Source of the DNA: MGIIb-O5 sp036154155
GTDB taxonomy: Archaea; Thermoplasmatota; Poseidoniia; Poseidoniales; Thalassarchaeaceae
Length of the DNA: 34,765 bases
Assembly: GCA_036154155.1 (NCBI GenBank)
Contig: JAYZLP010000060.1
Span: forward strand, 1 to 34,765
Direction of reading: 5' to 3'
Part shown: positions 1 through 9,074 of the stretch, piece after piece
Numbering within the stretch: position 1 is the first letter of the stretch
Layout: each line of letters begins with the position of its first letter
The notes under the pieces: generated by a model
Told to the model about the DNA's origin: nothing
Databases searched by the model: none
The model's input: only the letters and a program-made list of their open reading frames with translations
Made by a program: the position numbers and the translations under genes

Positions 1-744
1 CAATTCTGGTATTTTGAGAACGAGACTTCCCTCGGCCCGGGAATCCACGAGCTTTGCATGAGGGGTCATGAGGGGGCCCTAGGAGCGCAGGAAAGATCCC
101 CGGACGATTTCTTTGCCATGGGTCCTACAATCACTATTTTGAGGAATAATCAGACCCCAGAATACCTGGTCATGCCAATCGAAAATTCCCAACTCAGACT
201 TTCATTCTCAGATGGAGATTGGAGGTTGCCGTTTTCGAGCCTCCCATATGAATTCTCGATTACTCGCGGCGAATCGGAATCGGCATTCTGCCCCTCTACT
301 GATGTTATCGTAGAAGTAAATTCAACGGGAGACTGGGAGAGGGAACTATCAGATAGGTCTTCGATATTTATCCCAGCTGGCCATTCTGGAAATGGGACCA
401 TTAGGATGAGTGGGCCTGGGTGGCTGGCAATTTGTTCGGGTACAAACATGCTATCTTGGTTCTCAATGGTCGAGGGACCGGACGTCTTGCCTTACGCAGG
501 GGAGGAATTCATTATTCACAACAGGGAGAACTACTCAATGCCAATTTCAATAGATTGGACAGGTGATGCAGCCGGCTTCGATAACTGGGAGATCTCAGTG
601 CCTCAAGAGGTTGAAGCGATGTCAAGCGTCTACGTGAATATATCCACAAATGGCGACCCACAAGCATTACTGGTCTACTGGATCACCACTGATGAAAATG
701 GGATTAATCTCAATCTTGCTGCTCGCTCCAATTTAGGTGATTAG
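1..744 (+). CDS. Hypothetical protein, 3' part (start lies before the window)
   Basis: The frame is open from the first base of the window with no stop, so the first methionine at 58 is probably internal and the gene is cut by the window edge. About 247 residues are visible. I do not recognise the family. The visible part is rich in Trp, Ser, Gly and acidic residues with short beta-like stretches, as in extracellular Ig-like or adhesin-like domains, and it has potential N-glycosylation sites (for example NST, NGT, NYS, NIS). No transmembrane segment is visible, including at the C-terminus, so any signal peptide would lie upstream. The last codons (Leu-Gly-Asp-stop) also encode the ribosome-binding site of the next gene. 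A secreted protein is an inference from composition only. Confidence 0.6.
   Translation, partial: QFWYFENETSLGPGIHELCMRGHEGALGAQERSPDDFFAMGPTITILRNNQTPEYLVMPIENSQLRLSFSDGDWRLPFSSLPYEFSITRGESESAFCPSTDVIVEVNSTGDWERELSDRSSIFIPAGHSGNGTIRMSGPGWLAICSGTNMLSWFSMVEGPDVLPYAGEEFIIHNRENYSMPISIDWTGDAAGFDNWEISVPQEVEAMSSVYVNISTNGDPQALLVYWITTDENGINLNLAARSNLGD
735..741 (+). promoter_or_regulatory. Ribosome-binding site AGGTGAT of panE
   Basis: AGGTGAT lies 4 bases before ATG 746 and matches the expected complement of an archaeal 16S 3' end (AUCACCU). It overlaps the last codons of the upstream gene and decides the start of panE against the GTG at 737, which lies inside it. Confidence 0.6.
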
Positions 745-745
745 T

Positions 746-1696
746 ATGAGAATAGCGATCCTCGGTGTGGGCTCGATAGGCTCGGTCATTCTGGGGTGCT
801 TGTCAGATACCGATGCCGAACTCGTCGCGGTCTCCAGGGGAGAAAGGTCCAATGAGCTGTCAGATCAGGGATTGGTAATCCATTCTCCAGAGGGAGTAAT
901 AGAGGTCATTCCACCGGACAGATACCTCACACTAGATAGTGAATCCGGGCCCATCCCAAGCCATCTGAGGGGCTCATGTGATGCCATCATAGTGGCAGGA
1001 AAGTCGGCATCGACCCCGCTCCTCTCCCAGATTGCGGAGGAGATGCTTGCAGAGGGAGGGGTCGCAATGAGCATCCAGAACGGAATGGGCCATGCAGAGG
1101 TACTTGCCAGCAGGGTCGGAACCCACTCTGTTCTGGGCGGCACTACCACCCACGGGGCCTGGAGGGGTGAGACGGGAAGCCATTGGGTCGGGAGGGGCTC
1201 GATAAAACTCGGATATCTAGACGGTGGCCCAGCAAGTGGCAACGCAGAAAGGCTGCTGAAATATCTAGCCGAATCGTCCCTAAACCCAGAATGGGATATG
1301 GAAATCCGCAAGTCCATTTGGATCAAGCTCCTGATAAATGTGGCAATAAACCCAATTTGTTCCATTGCTGGAGTCAGGAACGGCTCTCTATTGGAGTCGC
1401 CATACCTGTGGGAGCAGTCCATCTCAGCGATGTCTGAAGCATCCTCGGTGGCCCATGCTTGTGGTGTCGACTTGAGTGACATAGATCTCGAGGAAATGCT
1501 GTCCGAGGTCGTAAATTCAACAGCTGACAATAGATGCTCAATGCTACAGGATCTGATGGCAGGCCGGAAGACAGAGATTGAGTCAATTTGCGGCGCGATA
1601 GTTAGCAAGGGAGAGTCAATAGGAATCCCAACTCCTAGGAATTCAATGCTCATGGCGCTCGTTAAGGGAGTAGAATCTTCCTCTGAGTTCCAATGA
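746..1696 (+). CDS. panE: 2-dehydropantoate 2-reductase (ketopantoate reductase family)
   Basis: This 316-residue protein fits the PanE/ApbA family, which reduces 2-dehydropantoate to pantoate with NADPH in coenzyme A synthesis. The N-terminus has a Rossmann dinucleotide-binding motif GxGxxG (residues 7-12, in ILGVGSIG). Mid-protein, the segment WIKLLINVAINP carries the Lys and Asn expected in the catalytic region, followed by a GVRNGSLL stretch typical of the helical C-terminal domain. I chose ATG 746 over an in-frame GTG at 737 because AGGTGAT sits at 735-741 as a ribosome-binding site and the family starts directly at the first beta strand. Its stop abuts the stop of the convergent nadB gene. 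The reductase fold is secure. The exact substrate is less certain because paralogues exist. Confidence 0.85.
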   Translation: MRIAILGVGSIGSVILGCLSDTDAELVAVSRGERSNELSDQGLVIHSPEGVIEVIPPDRYLTLDSESGPIPSHLRGSCDAIIVAGKSASTPLLSQIAEEMLAEGGVAMSIQNGMGHAEVLASRVGTHSVLGGTTTHGAWRGETGSHWVGRGSIKLGYLDGGPASGNAERLLKYLAESSLNPEWDMEIRKSIWIKLLINVAINPICSIAGVRNGSLLESPYLWEQSISAMSEASSVAHACGVDLSDIDLEEMLSEVVNSTADNRCSMLQDLMAGRKTEIESICGAIVSKGESIGIPTPRNSMLMALVKGVESSSEFQ

Positions 1697-3355
1697 TCAG
1701 GTCAAGTCTAGATTGTAATGGAGGCCAACATTTACCCTCCTATTTTTCGATGCACTAACGACCATCTTCGAAACTGCCACTAGGTTCCTAAGCTCCACTA
1801 GGTCTTGGGTAGGCTTGCATCTCTTCCAGGTCCTCAAAACTTCTTTCTCGATATGGTCCAACCGCCTCTCGGCCCTTTCCAACCTCGAGTCGCTCTTCAC
1901 AATCCCAACGTCTTGAGACATTGTGGCTCTCAATGCCTCCAGATCGGTCCTTAGTGGCGAATGCTCGACCAAAGTGTCTAGATCATCTGCTCGCCAACTT
2001 GGCAGCCCACTAGGGGTCTCACGTAGAGTCCCCTTCTCCCATTCTTCGATAATTCTCTCAGCGGCCCTCTCGGAGAAAACCACGGCCTCAAGCAGGCTGT
2101 TTGAGGCCAGCCGATTAGCCCCGTGCAGCCCCGTACAAGCAACCTCCCCGACGGCAAATAGTCCTGGCATGGGAACGCTGCCAGCAATCGCCCTGCCCAT
2201 GCTGTCAACCCCTATCCCCCCTACCATGTAGTGAGCCGCGGGAGTTACGGGAATAGGGTCGACCCCCAGCTCAATGCCAAATTCCACTAGCTTCGCACGT
2301 ATTGTCGGAAAGCCCTCTTGCAGGCCCTCCTTCTCGAGGTGATCCGTGACAAGGAGGACATGCGGTTCCCCACTCCTCTTCAATTCGTGGTCGATGGCTC
2401 TAGCCACCACATCCCTGGTCCCAAGGCTACCAAGCTCGGAATAACCCCTCATGAATGAAAACTCGTCCGGATTGCCAGTAGAACCGGAAGAACTCCATTC
2501 AGCATACTCGCCGATTGTCATCAGGACGGCTCCATGCCCCCTCATGGCCTCACTGATCAGGAAGGGTTTCTGACTACTCACCGAGAGCGAAGTCGGGTGG
2601 AATTGTATGAATTCCATGTCTCTTATTTCTGCTCCTGCCCTATGGGCCATAGCTACTCCGTCCCCGGTCGCTATACTGGGGTTAGTAGTTGCCTTGTGCA
2701 TCATCCCGGAACCCCCTGTGGCCAGAACTACCACCTTTGCAGGGAGAGTCCAAACTTCGCCTTCCGGACCCAGGCACCAGATTCCAGAGACCCCCTCTCC
2801 AGGATTGCCGTGAGAACTCTGTATCAAGTCCACAGCCATCCAGTCCTCCATTATCCTGAAGTCAGAGTCAGATTCTGAAGAGGCAACTTCAGTTAGTGCC
2901 CTCTCAATCTCCTGCCCAGTTCTATCTCGGGAGTGAAGGATCCTGGCTCCACTGTGCCCCCCTTCTCGGGCCATGTGAAAATCTCCATCATCTCCCCGAT
3001 CGAATCTAACTCCGTGCTCAACAAGATCCTTGATTCTCATCGCTGCTTCTCTAATGACACTCCTAACTACAATCTCATCACAGAGCCCAGCGCCCGCCTC
3101 TATGGTGTCTAGAACGTGTGCCTCAATGGCCTCGTGATCATCAACATCCAGAACTCCGGCTATTCCCCCCTGTGCCCAATTAGTTGACGAAGTGCTAACT
3201 CCTTTCTTCGTCACTACTGCAACTCTCATCCCACTTCTCGCACACCTGACTGCTAGGAATAGTCCTGCAATACCAGATCCGACCACAGCCACGTCAACCG
3301 GCTCGAGACTGGTGGAATTGCCCTCATTTCTCACAAACCTCCCACGGCAATCCAC
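1697..3355 (-). CDS. nadB: L-aspartate oxidase
   Basis: NadB is an FAD enzyme that oxidises L-aspartate to iminoaspartate, the first step of de novo NAD synthesis before quinolinate synthase. The 552 residues match the usual length. The N-terminal FAD motif GSGIAG is at residues 26-31. The fumarate reductase/aspartate oxidase hallmarks follow: a GGSGMMHKATTNP stretch, IQFHPTSL, PAAHYMVGGI, and GANRLASNSLLEAVVFSERAA. The C-terminal helical domain (about 430-552) is present. The nadA and nadC genes are not in the window. Two features favour NadB over a succinate dehydrogenase flavoprotein subunit: the typical NadB helical C-terminus and the absence of an iron-sulfur partner gene. The start ATG is the only upstream ATG seen. 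A GTG at codon 8 is possible. Confidence 0.93.
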   Translation of the reverse strand: MDCRGRFVRNEGNSTSLEPVDVAVVGSGIAGLFLAVRCARSGMRVAVVTKKGVSTSSTNWAQGGIAGVLDVDDHEAIEAHVLDTIEAGAGLCDEIVVRSVIREAAMRIKDLVEHGVRFDRGDDGDFHMAREGGHSGARILHSRDRTGQEIERALTEVASSESDSDFRIMEDWMAVDLIQSSHGNPGEGVSGIWCLGPEGEVWTLPAKVVVLATGGSGMMHKATTNPSIATGDGVAMAHRAGAEIRDMEFIQFHPTSLSVSSQKPFLISEAMRGHGAVLMTIGEYAEWSSSGSTGNPDEFSFMRGYSELGSLGTRDVVARAIDHELKRSGEPHVLLVTDHLEKEGLQEGFPTIRAKLVEFGIELGVDPIPVTPAAHYMVGGIGVDSMGRAIAGSVPMPGLFAVGEVACTGLHGANRLASNSLLEAVVFSERAAERIIEEWEKGTLRETPSGLPSWRADDLDTLVEHSPLRTDLEALRATMSQDVGIVKSDSRLERAERRLDHIEKEVLRTWKRCKPTQDLVELRNLVAVSKMVVSASKNRRVNVGLHYNLDLT

Positions 3356-3448
3356 CCTAGAATCTTCGCTATCTGCTACGTCCCTTCGGCGATTGGAAAT
3401 GGGCCTCGGAAACGTTGTGCTGCGCTTTTGTATGCCTCAACATTCATA

Positions 3449-3458
3449 GGATAAAAGG
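3449..3458 (+). promoter_or_regulatory. TATA-like box of the smc operon
   Basis: GGATAAAAGG lies in the divergent nadB/smc spacer (3356-3513). A box here would start transcription near 3480 and give smc a short leader carrying AGGTGAT (3504-3510) before ATG 3514. Inferred from position and composition only. Confidence 0.4.
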
Positions 3459-3513
3459 CATGGAGCCGGCGATTAGCGTCGGCGAAAACTTTTGCTGATT
3501 CTTAGGTGATGGG

Positions 3514-6500
3514 ATGCATCTTATTCGGATTGAACTTGAGAATTTCAAATCATTCGGTGGAGAGATGGTCATCCCATTCGACATGGGCTTCACTGCAATC
3601 ACTGGTCCAAATGGAAGTGGGAAATCAAATTGTGGCGACGCCATACAGTTCGTTCTGGGCCCCAAATCAACTAAGGCTCTCAGGGCTTCAAATGTGTCTG
3701 AGCTAATTTTCAACGGAGGGGGAAGGGGCAAAGCCGCCAAGCAGATGTCGGTAACTCTGGTTTTCGCCAATGTCCCTGAGCATGGCGGGAAGAGAAGGCT
3801 CAGAGTCCAGGAGGATGAGGTATCGTTCACTCGTTCCGTCAGATTGAATCGCAAGGGCGATCCAATTTCCTCATTCAGGATTGGGGACAAACCTTCAACC
3901 GCCACTGAAATGAGAAGGGTGCTTTCCGAGGCAGGTCTCAGGGGCGATGGCTACAACATAGTCCTTCAGGGGGACGTCACCAATCTAGCTACTATGACCC
4001 CTCACAGGAGGAGGGGCGTTCTAGAGGAAGTTGCGGGGGTCACTGCGTATGATGACGAGATCAGAAGAGCCAACAACCAGAGGAAGCACGTCGAGAATAG
4101 CATAGAGACGATCGACCTGCTAGAGGTAGACAAAAAGAAGCAGCTGAAGCAGCTTGGCAAGGAAAGGGAGCAGGCCCTGCGCTTCAGGGAACTAAAGGAA
4201 GAGCGGGACAAATCGAAGATAACCCTCTACCAGTCAAGATACAGGAATCGGCTTGACGAGGTAAAGCTCCTAGGGGAGGAGAGATCAGGTTACACAGAGA
4301 GAGTAGGTCTGCTCGACACATCAATCACAGAAGGAAACGCCAATCTAGTTTCATATGATGAGGAGCTTGTAAGTATAGAGGCAGAGATCAAGGAAGTACT
4401 TGCGGGGGATGCTCAGAGTCTGATACAGGAAATCCGTCAGCATGAGATTGACATAGAAACTGGTTCAGATAGGATAGGGGACCAGCGCAAGGCGATTTCG
4501 GAATCCAGCGAGGAGGTCAAGGTCCTAACAGAGGAGGTCAGAAGGGCCCGTGAAGCCTGGCAGGAGGCAAGCGACTCTCTGGGAGCGGCAAACGAGGCGC
4601 TATCTCTAGCCGATAAGTCCCTCAAGCAGGCAGCCAAAGATGAGAATGATGCTAGGGAGGCGATCCAATCAGGAGACAAGCATGCCAGAGACCTGAACAG
4701 GGCCCTCGGCAAGGCCACAGATGCAGTCTCAACCGCCCAAGACCTTCATTCTCAGGCACAACTGGAGGCTGACAGGGCATCTCAGGCATCCCAGATAGCG
4801 TCTGAGAATCTGGCAGATCTAGAAGAGAAATATGAGGAAGCCACAATGGTAAGGGACGATCTCGAACTACTTGGCGAAGACCTCAGGGATTCAGATGGCG
4901 ACACTGACAGGAGTTCACTAGCGGACGAATATCGCAGACTGCAGAAGCAGGAAAAGGAACTCAGGACTGACCGAGACAGGTCGGAGACCAGACTGAGGGA
5001 TGCTGAGAGGGATCTGAGCAAGGCAAGGGCCAGACAGGAGGCTAGATCTTCAGCACCAGGTTCGGCACTCACCCTGGCAGCACTAACCAAGCTAAGGGAG
5101 AGCGGCCAAATTTCAGGCATTCTAGGATCATTGGGCGAGCTAACTTCTCCCAAGGACCCTGCTCATGAGGAAGCATTGGCAACAGCCCTCGGAAACGGAC
5201 TTAGGAGCATAGTTGTCAGGGATGACGAGGTCGCCGCCAAGTGCATAGCATGGTTGAGGAAAAACAGTGGAGGGAGGGCCACTTTCCTTCCTCTCTCAAA
5301 ACTCAAGACCTCAAGGCCCCAAGGAAGGACACTCTTAGTTGCTCGAAATCCCGGCATGATAGGGTTCGCTCACGAACTGCTTGACTATGATGATGAGGTA
5401 GAGACAGCAATCGTTTACGCCAGTCGCAATACACTTCTGGTGGAGTCCATGGAAGTTGCCAGAAGAAACATGGGAGGAGTCCGAATGGTGACTCTGGATG
5501 GTTCTCTAATTGAGAGCTCAGGGGCTATGACGGGTGGCTCCTCGTCCAAGGGCAACAGGCCATCATTTGGAGGGGGCCCTTCACGCAACTCAAGCTTGGA
5601 CAGGCTGGAGAGAGCAGTGGAGGACGCAGACCTTCTTTACTCGACCGTCGACGCAGCTTTGAGAGAGACACTAACCAATATGCAAGGCCTGCGTGACAGG
5701 ATTAACAACGTGGATGGCAGCGATCACTCTGTCAACGTCAGGAACTGGAAGGCCGACATGGACAGGGCGATAAAACACGTCCAAGAAATAGAGTCCAAGG
5801 TAGTCGCTGCAAAGACAGAATTCGACTCATCGGAGATGAGTAGGGCGGAGAAAGAATCAGAGGCTAAGAATGCCCAAGTTGAGTTGAATGCAGCTATCGA
5901 GGCTAGGTCATTAGCTGCCGAGGCACTCCAGGATAACACTCCTGACCATCTTTCCGAGATTCTCAGAAAGGCTGAGCAGACCAGAACGGATGCAGAGAGG
6001 ACTAGGCTTCAATCGGAATCATCGATTTCAACTAATCAAGAAAGACTGTCTCTTATGGACGGGAGGATTTCTGAGTTGCAGAGGCAGCTGGACAAGCACG
6101 ATAAGGCAATCAATGAGGCAGAATCTTCAATCGGTGACCTAGAGGAATCAATAGCTTCGTCCCGTGAGGTTCTGAAGGAGCTTAAGGCCCAATCTTCACA
6201 GTTCGACGAAGAGGAGAAGATTCTGACTGAGAAGAGGGACCTCCTATTCGAGGAGCGTGCCAGCCTAAGGGCGTCCCTCGAGGGGCTCTCGAAGGAAAGG
6301 CAGACTATCAGGAGCAGGATAGATGAGCTAAATGGTCAGATTCAGCAGAAGAGGGCGGCGGTCGGAGAGACCGAATCAGAACTAATTGAAGCGGGAGTCG
6401 AAATACCCTCCGAGGAAGTACAACTACCAACAATTGCCGAGGCGGAACGAGTGTTGCAGGGACTCGAACGCCGCCTCGGCAACCTAGGCGACGTCAACAT

Positions 6501-7437
6501 GCTAGCAATCGAGCAGTACGATGCCACAGCCGAGAGAATTGCCGACCTAATGGATGACGGAAAGACGCTACGCTCACGCAGAGATCACCTAGTTTCCATA
6601 GCGGAGAAGCTTGAGTCTGAGCGAAAGATGCGTTTCATGACAGTATTCGAACATGTCAACAAGAACTTCAGTAGAGTCTATGAGATTCTTCAACCGTCCG
6701 GAAGCGGGAAACTAAGGCTTGAGAATCAGAAGAACCCCTTCGAGGGCGGCTTGGACATGGCCTGTGTCCCCCCTGGCAAGAGCAGAAACACCCGGAGATC
6801 AGCACTTTCGGGCGGCGAGAAGTCAATGGCCGCACTCGCTCTAATTTTCGCTATTCAGGACTACGAGCCTAGTCCATTCTATTATTTCGACGAAGTGGAC
6901 CAGAACCTCGACCCCTTCAACTCTGGAAGAATTGCAACACTATGCAGGATAAGGAGTGAGAGGGCCCAGTTCATCATGGTCACACTCAGGAAGGTAAGCC
7001 TCTCGCTAGCCGACCACCATATCGGAATTACCCATGCCGGAGATGGATGTAGCAGGAGAATCACAGACTTTGACAGGGCAGCAGCAATAGAACTTAGTGA
7101 AGAATTGGAGAAGGAAGAGAGGGCCCAAGCAGAATCCAAGGCGGAACTCGAGTCAATGCCAGAACTTCCCAAGCCCGAGGATATGCCGAAGGTCCCGGAG
7201 CCCCTTGGTGCCCCGAAGAGCCTCGGCGGACTTGCAGAGAGAGCAGGAGTCGAGGTCGACGAAGAAGAGATTGAGGCCCAGGCCCCTACTGAAGGTAGCA
7301 TGGATTCTCTGAGAGAGAGGACCGAGGACTGGTCGGAGGACATAGAGGAAAGGGATCAGGTAGAATTCCCCGACGAGCCATCTACGCCAGATTCTGAAAC
7401 AAAGGAACTGCCGGAGGCCAAAACTGAATCTGATTGA
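3514..7437 (+). CDS. smc: Chromosome segregation protein SMC
   Basis: SMC is the ATPase arm of the condensin-like complex that organises and segregates the chromosome with ScpA and ScpB, encoded next. The 1307 residues show all expected parts in order: N-terminal ATPase half with Walker A GPNGSGKS (31-38), a Q-loop region, a long coiled coil (about 165-510), a hinge (about 530-685, with the GAMTGGSS signature at its end), a second coiled coil (about 695-1020), and the C-terminal ATPase half with ABC signature LSGGEK (1098-1103) and Walker B FDEVD (from 1125). After the ATPase domain there is an unusual tail of roughly 118 residues, rich in Glu, Asp, Pro and Ser and probably disordered. AGGTGAT precedes the ATG. 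The stop TGA overlaps the ribosome-binding site of scpA, so the three genes form an operon. Confidence 0.97.
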   Translation: MHLIRIELENFKSFGGEMVIPFDMGFTAITGPNGSGKSNCGDAIQFVLGPKSTKALRASNVSELIFNGGGRGKAAKQMSVTLVFANVPEHGGKRRLRVQEDEVSFTRSVRLNRKGDPISSFRIGDKPSTATEMRRVLSEAGLRGDGYNIVLQGDVTNLATMTPHRRRGVLEEVAGVTAYDDEIRRANNQRKHVENSIETIDLLEVDKKKQLKQLGKEREQALRFRELKEERDKSKITLYQSRYRNRLDEVKLLGEERSGYTERVGLLDTSITEGNANLVSYDEELVSIEAEIKEVLAGDAQSLIQEIRQHEIDIETGSDRIGDQRKAISESSEEVKVLTEEVRRAREAWQEASDSLGAANEALSLADKSLKQAAKDENDAREAIQSGDKHARDLNRALGKATDAVSTAQDLHSQAQLEADRASQASQIASENLADLEEKYEEATMVRDDLELLGEDLRDSDGDTDRSSLADEYRRLQKQEKELRTDRDRSETRLRDAERDLSKARARQEARSSAPGSALTLAALTKLRESGQISGILGSLGELTSPKDPAHEEALATALGNGLRSIVVRDDEVAAKCIAWLRKNSGGRATFLPLSKLKTSRPQGRTLLVARNPGMIGFAHELLDYDDEVETAIVYASRNTLLVESMEVARRNMGGVRMVTLDGSLIESSGAMTGGSSSKGNRPSFGGGPSRNSSLDRLERAVEDADLLYSTVDAALRETLTNMQGLRDRINNVDGSDHSVNVRNWKADMDRAIKHVQEIESKVVAAKTEFDSSEMSRAEKESEAKNAQVELNAAIEARSLAAEALQDNTPDHLSEILRKAEQTRTDAERTRLQSESSISTNQERLSLMDGRISELQRQLDKHDKAINEAESSIGDLEESIASSREVLKELKAQSSQFDEEEKILTEKRDLLFEERASLRASLEGLSKERQTIRSRIDELNGQIQQKRAAVGETESELIEAGVEIPSEEVQLPTIAEAERVLQGLERRLGNLGDVNMLAIEQYDATAERIADLMDDGKTLRSRRDHLVSIAEKLESERKMRFMTVFEHVNKNFSRVYEILQPSGSGKLRLENQKNPFEGGLDMACVPPGKSRNTRRSALSGGEKSMAALALIFAIQDYEPSPFYYFDEVDQNLDPFNSGRIATLCRIRSERAQFIMVTLRKVSLSLADHHIGITHAGDGCSRRITDFDRAAAIELSEELEKEERAQAESKAELESMPELPKPEDMPKVPEPLGAPKSLGGLAERAGVEVDEEEIEAQAPTEGSMDSLRERTEDWSEDIEERDQVEFPDEPSTPDSETKELPEAKTESD

Positions 7438-7442
7438 GGTGA
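7436..7442 (+). promoter_or_regulatory. Ribosome-binding site GAGGTGA of scpA
   Basis: The site overlaps the TGA stop of smc (7435-7437) and is 4 bases from the GTG start of scpA, which implies coupled translation of the two subunits. Confidence 0.6.
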
Positions 7443-7446
7443 TAAT

Positions 7447-8451
7447 GTGGCAGTACTGGACAGTCAAGAAATGAGGGAGGACATAGTCTCCCGACTACTT
7501 GGTGGGGAGGCGGATCTAGCCACTAGTAAGTACCTGGACAGGATCTCAGAATTGGCTAGCATGGAAGAAGCAGAGCACCAGTTCCTAATCGACCCCTTCG
7601 ATAGATCCGTCGCCCTGGTTTTCCAGATGTTTCAGTCTAGTGACTTAGACCCGTGGGACGTTGACCTCTCATTCTTCATTCAGATGTTCTCAGAGAGGAT
7701 AGAGGATTCTGAAAACGTCGATCTCCCAACATGCGGCCGCCTAATCAGAATGGCATGGTCAATACTCAAGAGCCAAGCATCTGACCTCATTGAAAGACAA
7801 GAGAGAGCTTTTGATTTCACGGAAGTTGAGGATACTTGGGATTTCGAAGGAGGGTGGGAGGCCGATTTCGATGATGCCGACTACAACTTCTCAGTGGGGG
7901 TCCTCTCTGGGGATGCAGACGAAGTACTGCCTTCCATGTTCGAGGGTAGGATACACAGGGAAGAAGGTCGACCAGTCACTCTAACTGAACTCCTCATGGG
8001 CCTGCAAGAGGCCGGCAGACTCGCGGAAGAGCAGAGAGTCAGGGAAAAGATAGCCGAAGAGAGGAGAGACGCCTTGTCAATTGCAAGGAAGAGGTTCAGT
8101 GGGAGCCTGCACGTTGAGGATCTGGAAGGTGACTTGGAGAGAACATGGGAAGCATTGATGTCAAGAGCATCCAATAGCGAGAAAGACATCGGCCTGAGGG
8201 AGATTTCTGAAGAACTTATGGACAGGTCTCTCGATTCGGGAGTAGAGATCGATGAGGCTCAAGCAGAGGCCCAGGTCACAGCTCTCGTGTCAGCACTATT
8301 CCTTACTAACAGGGGCTATACTGAATTGTCTCAAGAGCCGGGAAAGGATGGCAAGATTTCACTAAAGCCACTTTGGGACGGCGAAGAGAGCTTCTCGGAT
8401 CTGACAAACAGACTCCATCCCGGAGATGGGTCATTGGGGGTGGCGAATTGA
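7447..8451 (+). CDS. scpA: Segregation and condensation protein A (ScpA)
   Basis: ScpA is the kleisin that bridges the SMC heads. The N-terminal part contains the ScpA-type sequence FLIDPFDRSVALVFQMFQ followed by a DLDPWDVDLSFFI segment, which is the conserved start of the family. The C-terminal part (about 225-334) looks like the winged-helix end that contacts the SMC head. The 334 residues are longer than the usual 230-280, because of a charged, acidic middle section (about 115-220). The start is GTG 7447, supported by GAGGTGA at 7436-7442. The overlapping ATG at 7445 is in another frame and soon reaches a stop. Its position between smc and scpB supports the call. Confidence 0.9.
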   Translation: MAVLDSQEMREDIVSRLLGGEADLATSKYLDRISELASMEEAEHQFLIDPFDRSVALVFQMFQSSDLDPWDVDLSFFIQMFSERIEDSENVDLPTCGRLIRMAWSILKSQASDLIERQERAFDFTEVEDTWDFEGGWEADFDDADYNFSVGVLSGDADEVLPSMFEGRIHREEGRPVTLTELLMGLQEAGRLAEEQRVREKIAEERRDALSIARKRFSGSLHVEDLEGDLERTWEALMSRASNSEKDIGLREISEELMDRSLDSGVEIDEAQAEAQVTALVSALFLTNRGYTELSQEPGKDGKISLKPLWDGEESFSDLTNRLHPGDGSLGVAN

Positions 8452-9074
8452 CTGAAGCACCACCCCTTTCTTCCATGCTAGAGGCCATACTTTTCGGAGC
8501 CGGGCGTTCTATGTCTGTCGATGAGCTGGCAAAACTTCTGGGCAAGAGAAACTTCCAAGTCTCGGACTCACTAGGCGATCTAAGAAAAGAAATGGAAGCA
8601 AGAAAGAACTCCGCGCTCCAGCTCTCAGAGGTTAGTGGTAGGTGGATTATAGAAGTGAATCCCTCCTTATCCCCGTTCCTCCCTGATACTTTCAAGCCCG
8701 AGATCCCACAAAGGCTACTGCCCGCGGCCGCCCTGATAGCCTATCATCAACCGATGCCACAAGCCCAATTGGTCGATATGCTCGGTCAGAAGGCATACGA
8801 TCATGTCAGGGATCTCGCCAATCTGGGTCTTATCGACAAGAGAAGAGAAGGCCTCACTAGGAGGCTCACTACGACCAGAAGATTTGCAGAATATTTCGGC
8901 TGCCCAGAAGTCGAGTATCGCAAGGTCAAGGCATGGTTCAGGGAGGAGGCGGCAAAATTGGGGCTAACTAGTGCACAACTAGCCGCTTCACTAGCCCCTG
9001 AGGAGCAGATGACGATTGCCGAGTTTTCTGGCGAACCCGATGCCGAAGAGATCGAGGCACAGGCAGAGGAATGA
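8448..9074 (+). CDS. scpB: Segregation and condensation protein B (ScpB)
   Basis: ScpB is a double winged-helix protein that binds the ScpA kleisin in the SMC-ScpAB complex. The family start is recognisable in SSMLEAILFGAGRSMSVDELAKLLGK, and the second winged helix contains the typical LLPAAALIAYHQPMPQAQLVDMLG and the VRDLANLGLI segment. I prefer the TTG at 8448, whose bases overlap the scpA stop (TTGA) behind a GGGGGTGG run. This gives 208 residues. The frame is open further upstream to a TTG at 8373, but that would add residues absent from the family. ATG 8475 is another possible start. The C-terminal tail is acidic, as in SMC. The stop abuts that of the convergent HMG-CoA reductase gene. 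Confidence 0.88.
   Translation: MTEAPPLSSMLEAILFGAGRSMSVDELAKLLGKRNFQVSDSLGDLRKEMEARKNSALQLSEVSGRWIIEVNPSLSPFLPDTFKPEIPQRLLPAAALIAYHQPMPQAQLVDMLGQKAYDHVRDLANLGLIDKRREGLTRRLTTTRRFAEYFGCPEVEYRKVKAWFREEAAKLGLTSAQLAASLAPEEQMTIAEFSGEPDAEEIEAQAEE

Noticed and set aside
865..1653. 262-codon open frame on the minus strand
   Set aside because: It lies wholly opposite panE, whose motifs are clear. The antisense product shows no recognisable family and has a Ser/Pro/Ile-rich shadow composition.
3465..3483. Imperfect inverted repeat GCCGGCG / CGTCGGC before smc
   Set aside because: The arms are only 7 bases with one mismatch, and it is a single copy near the predicted transcript start. It may be chance in a GC-rich stretch.
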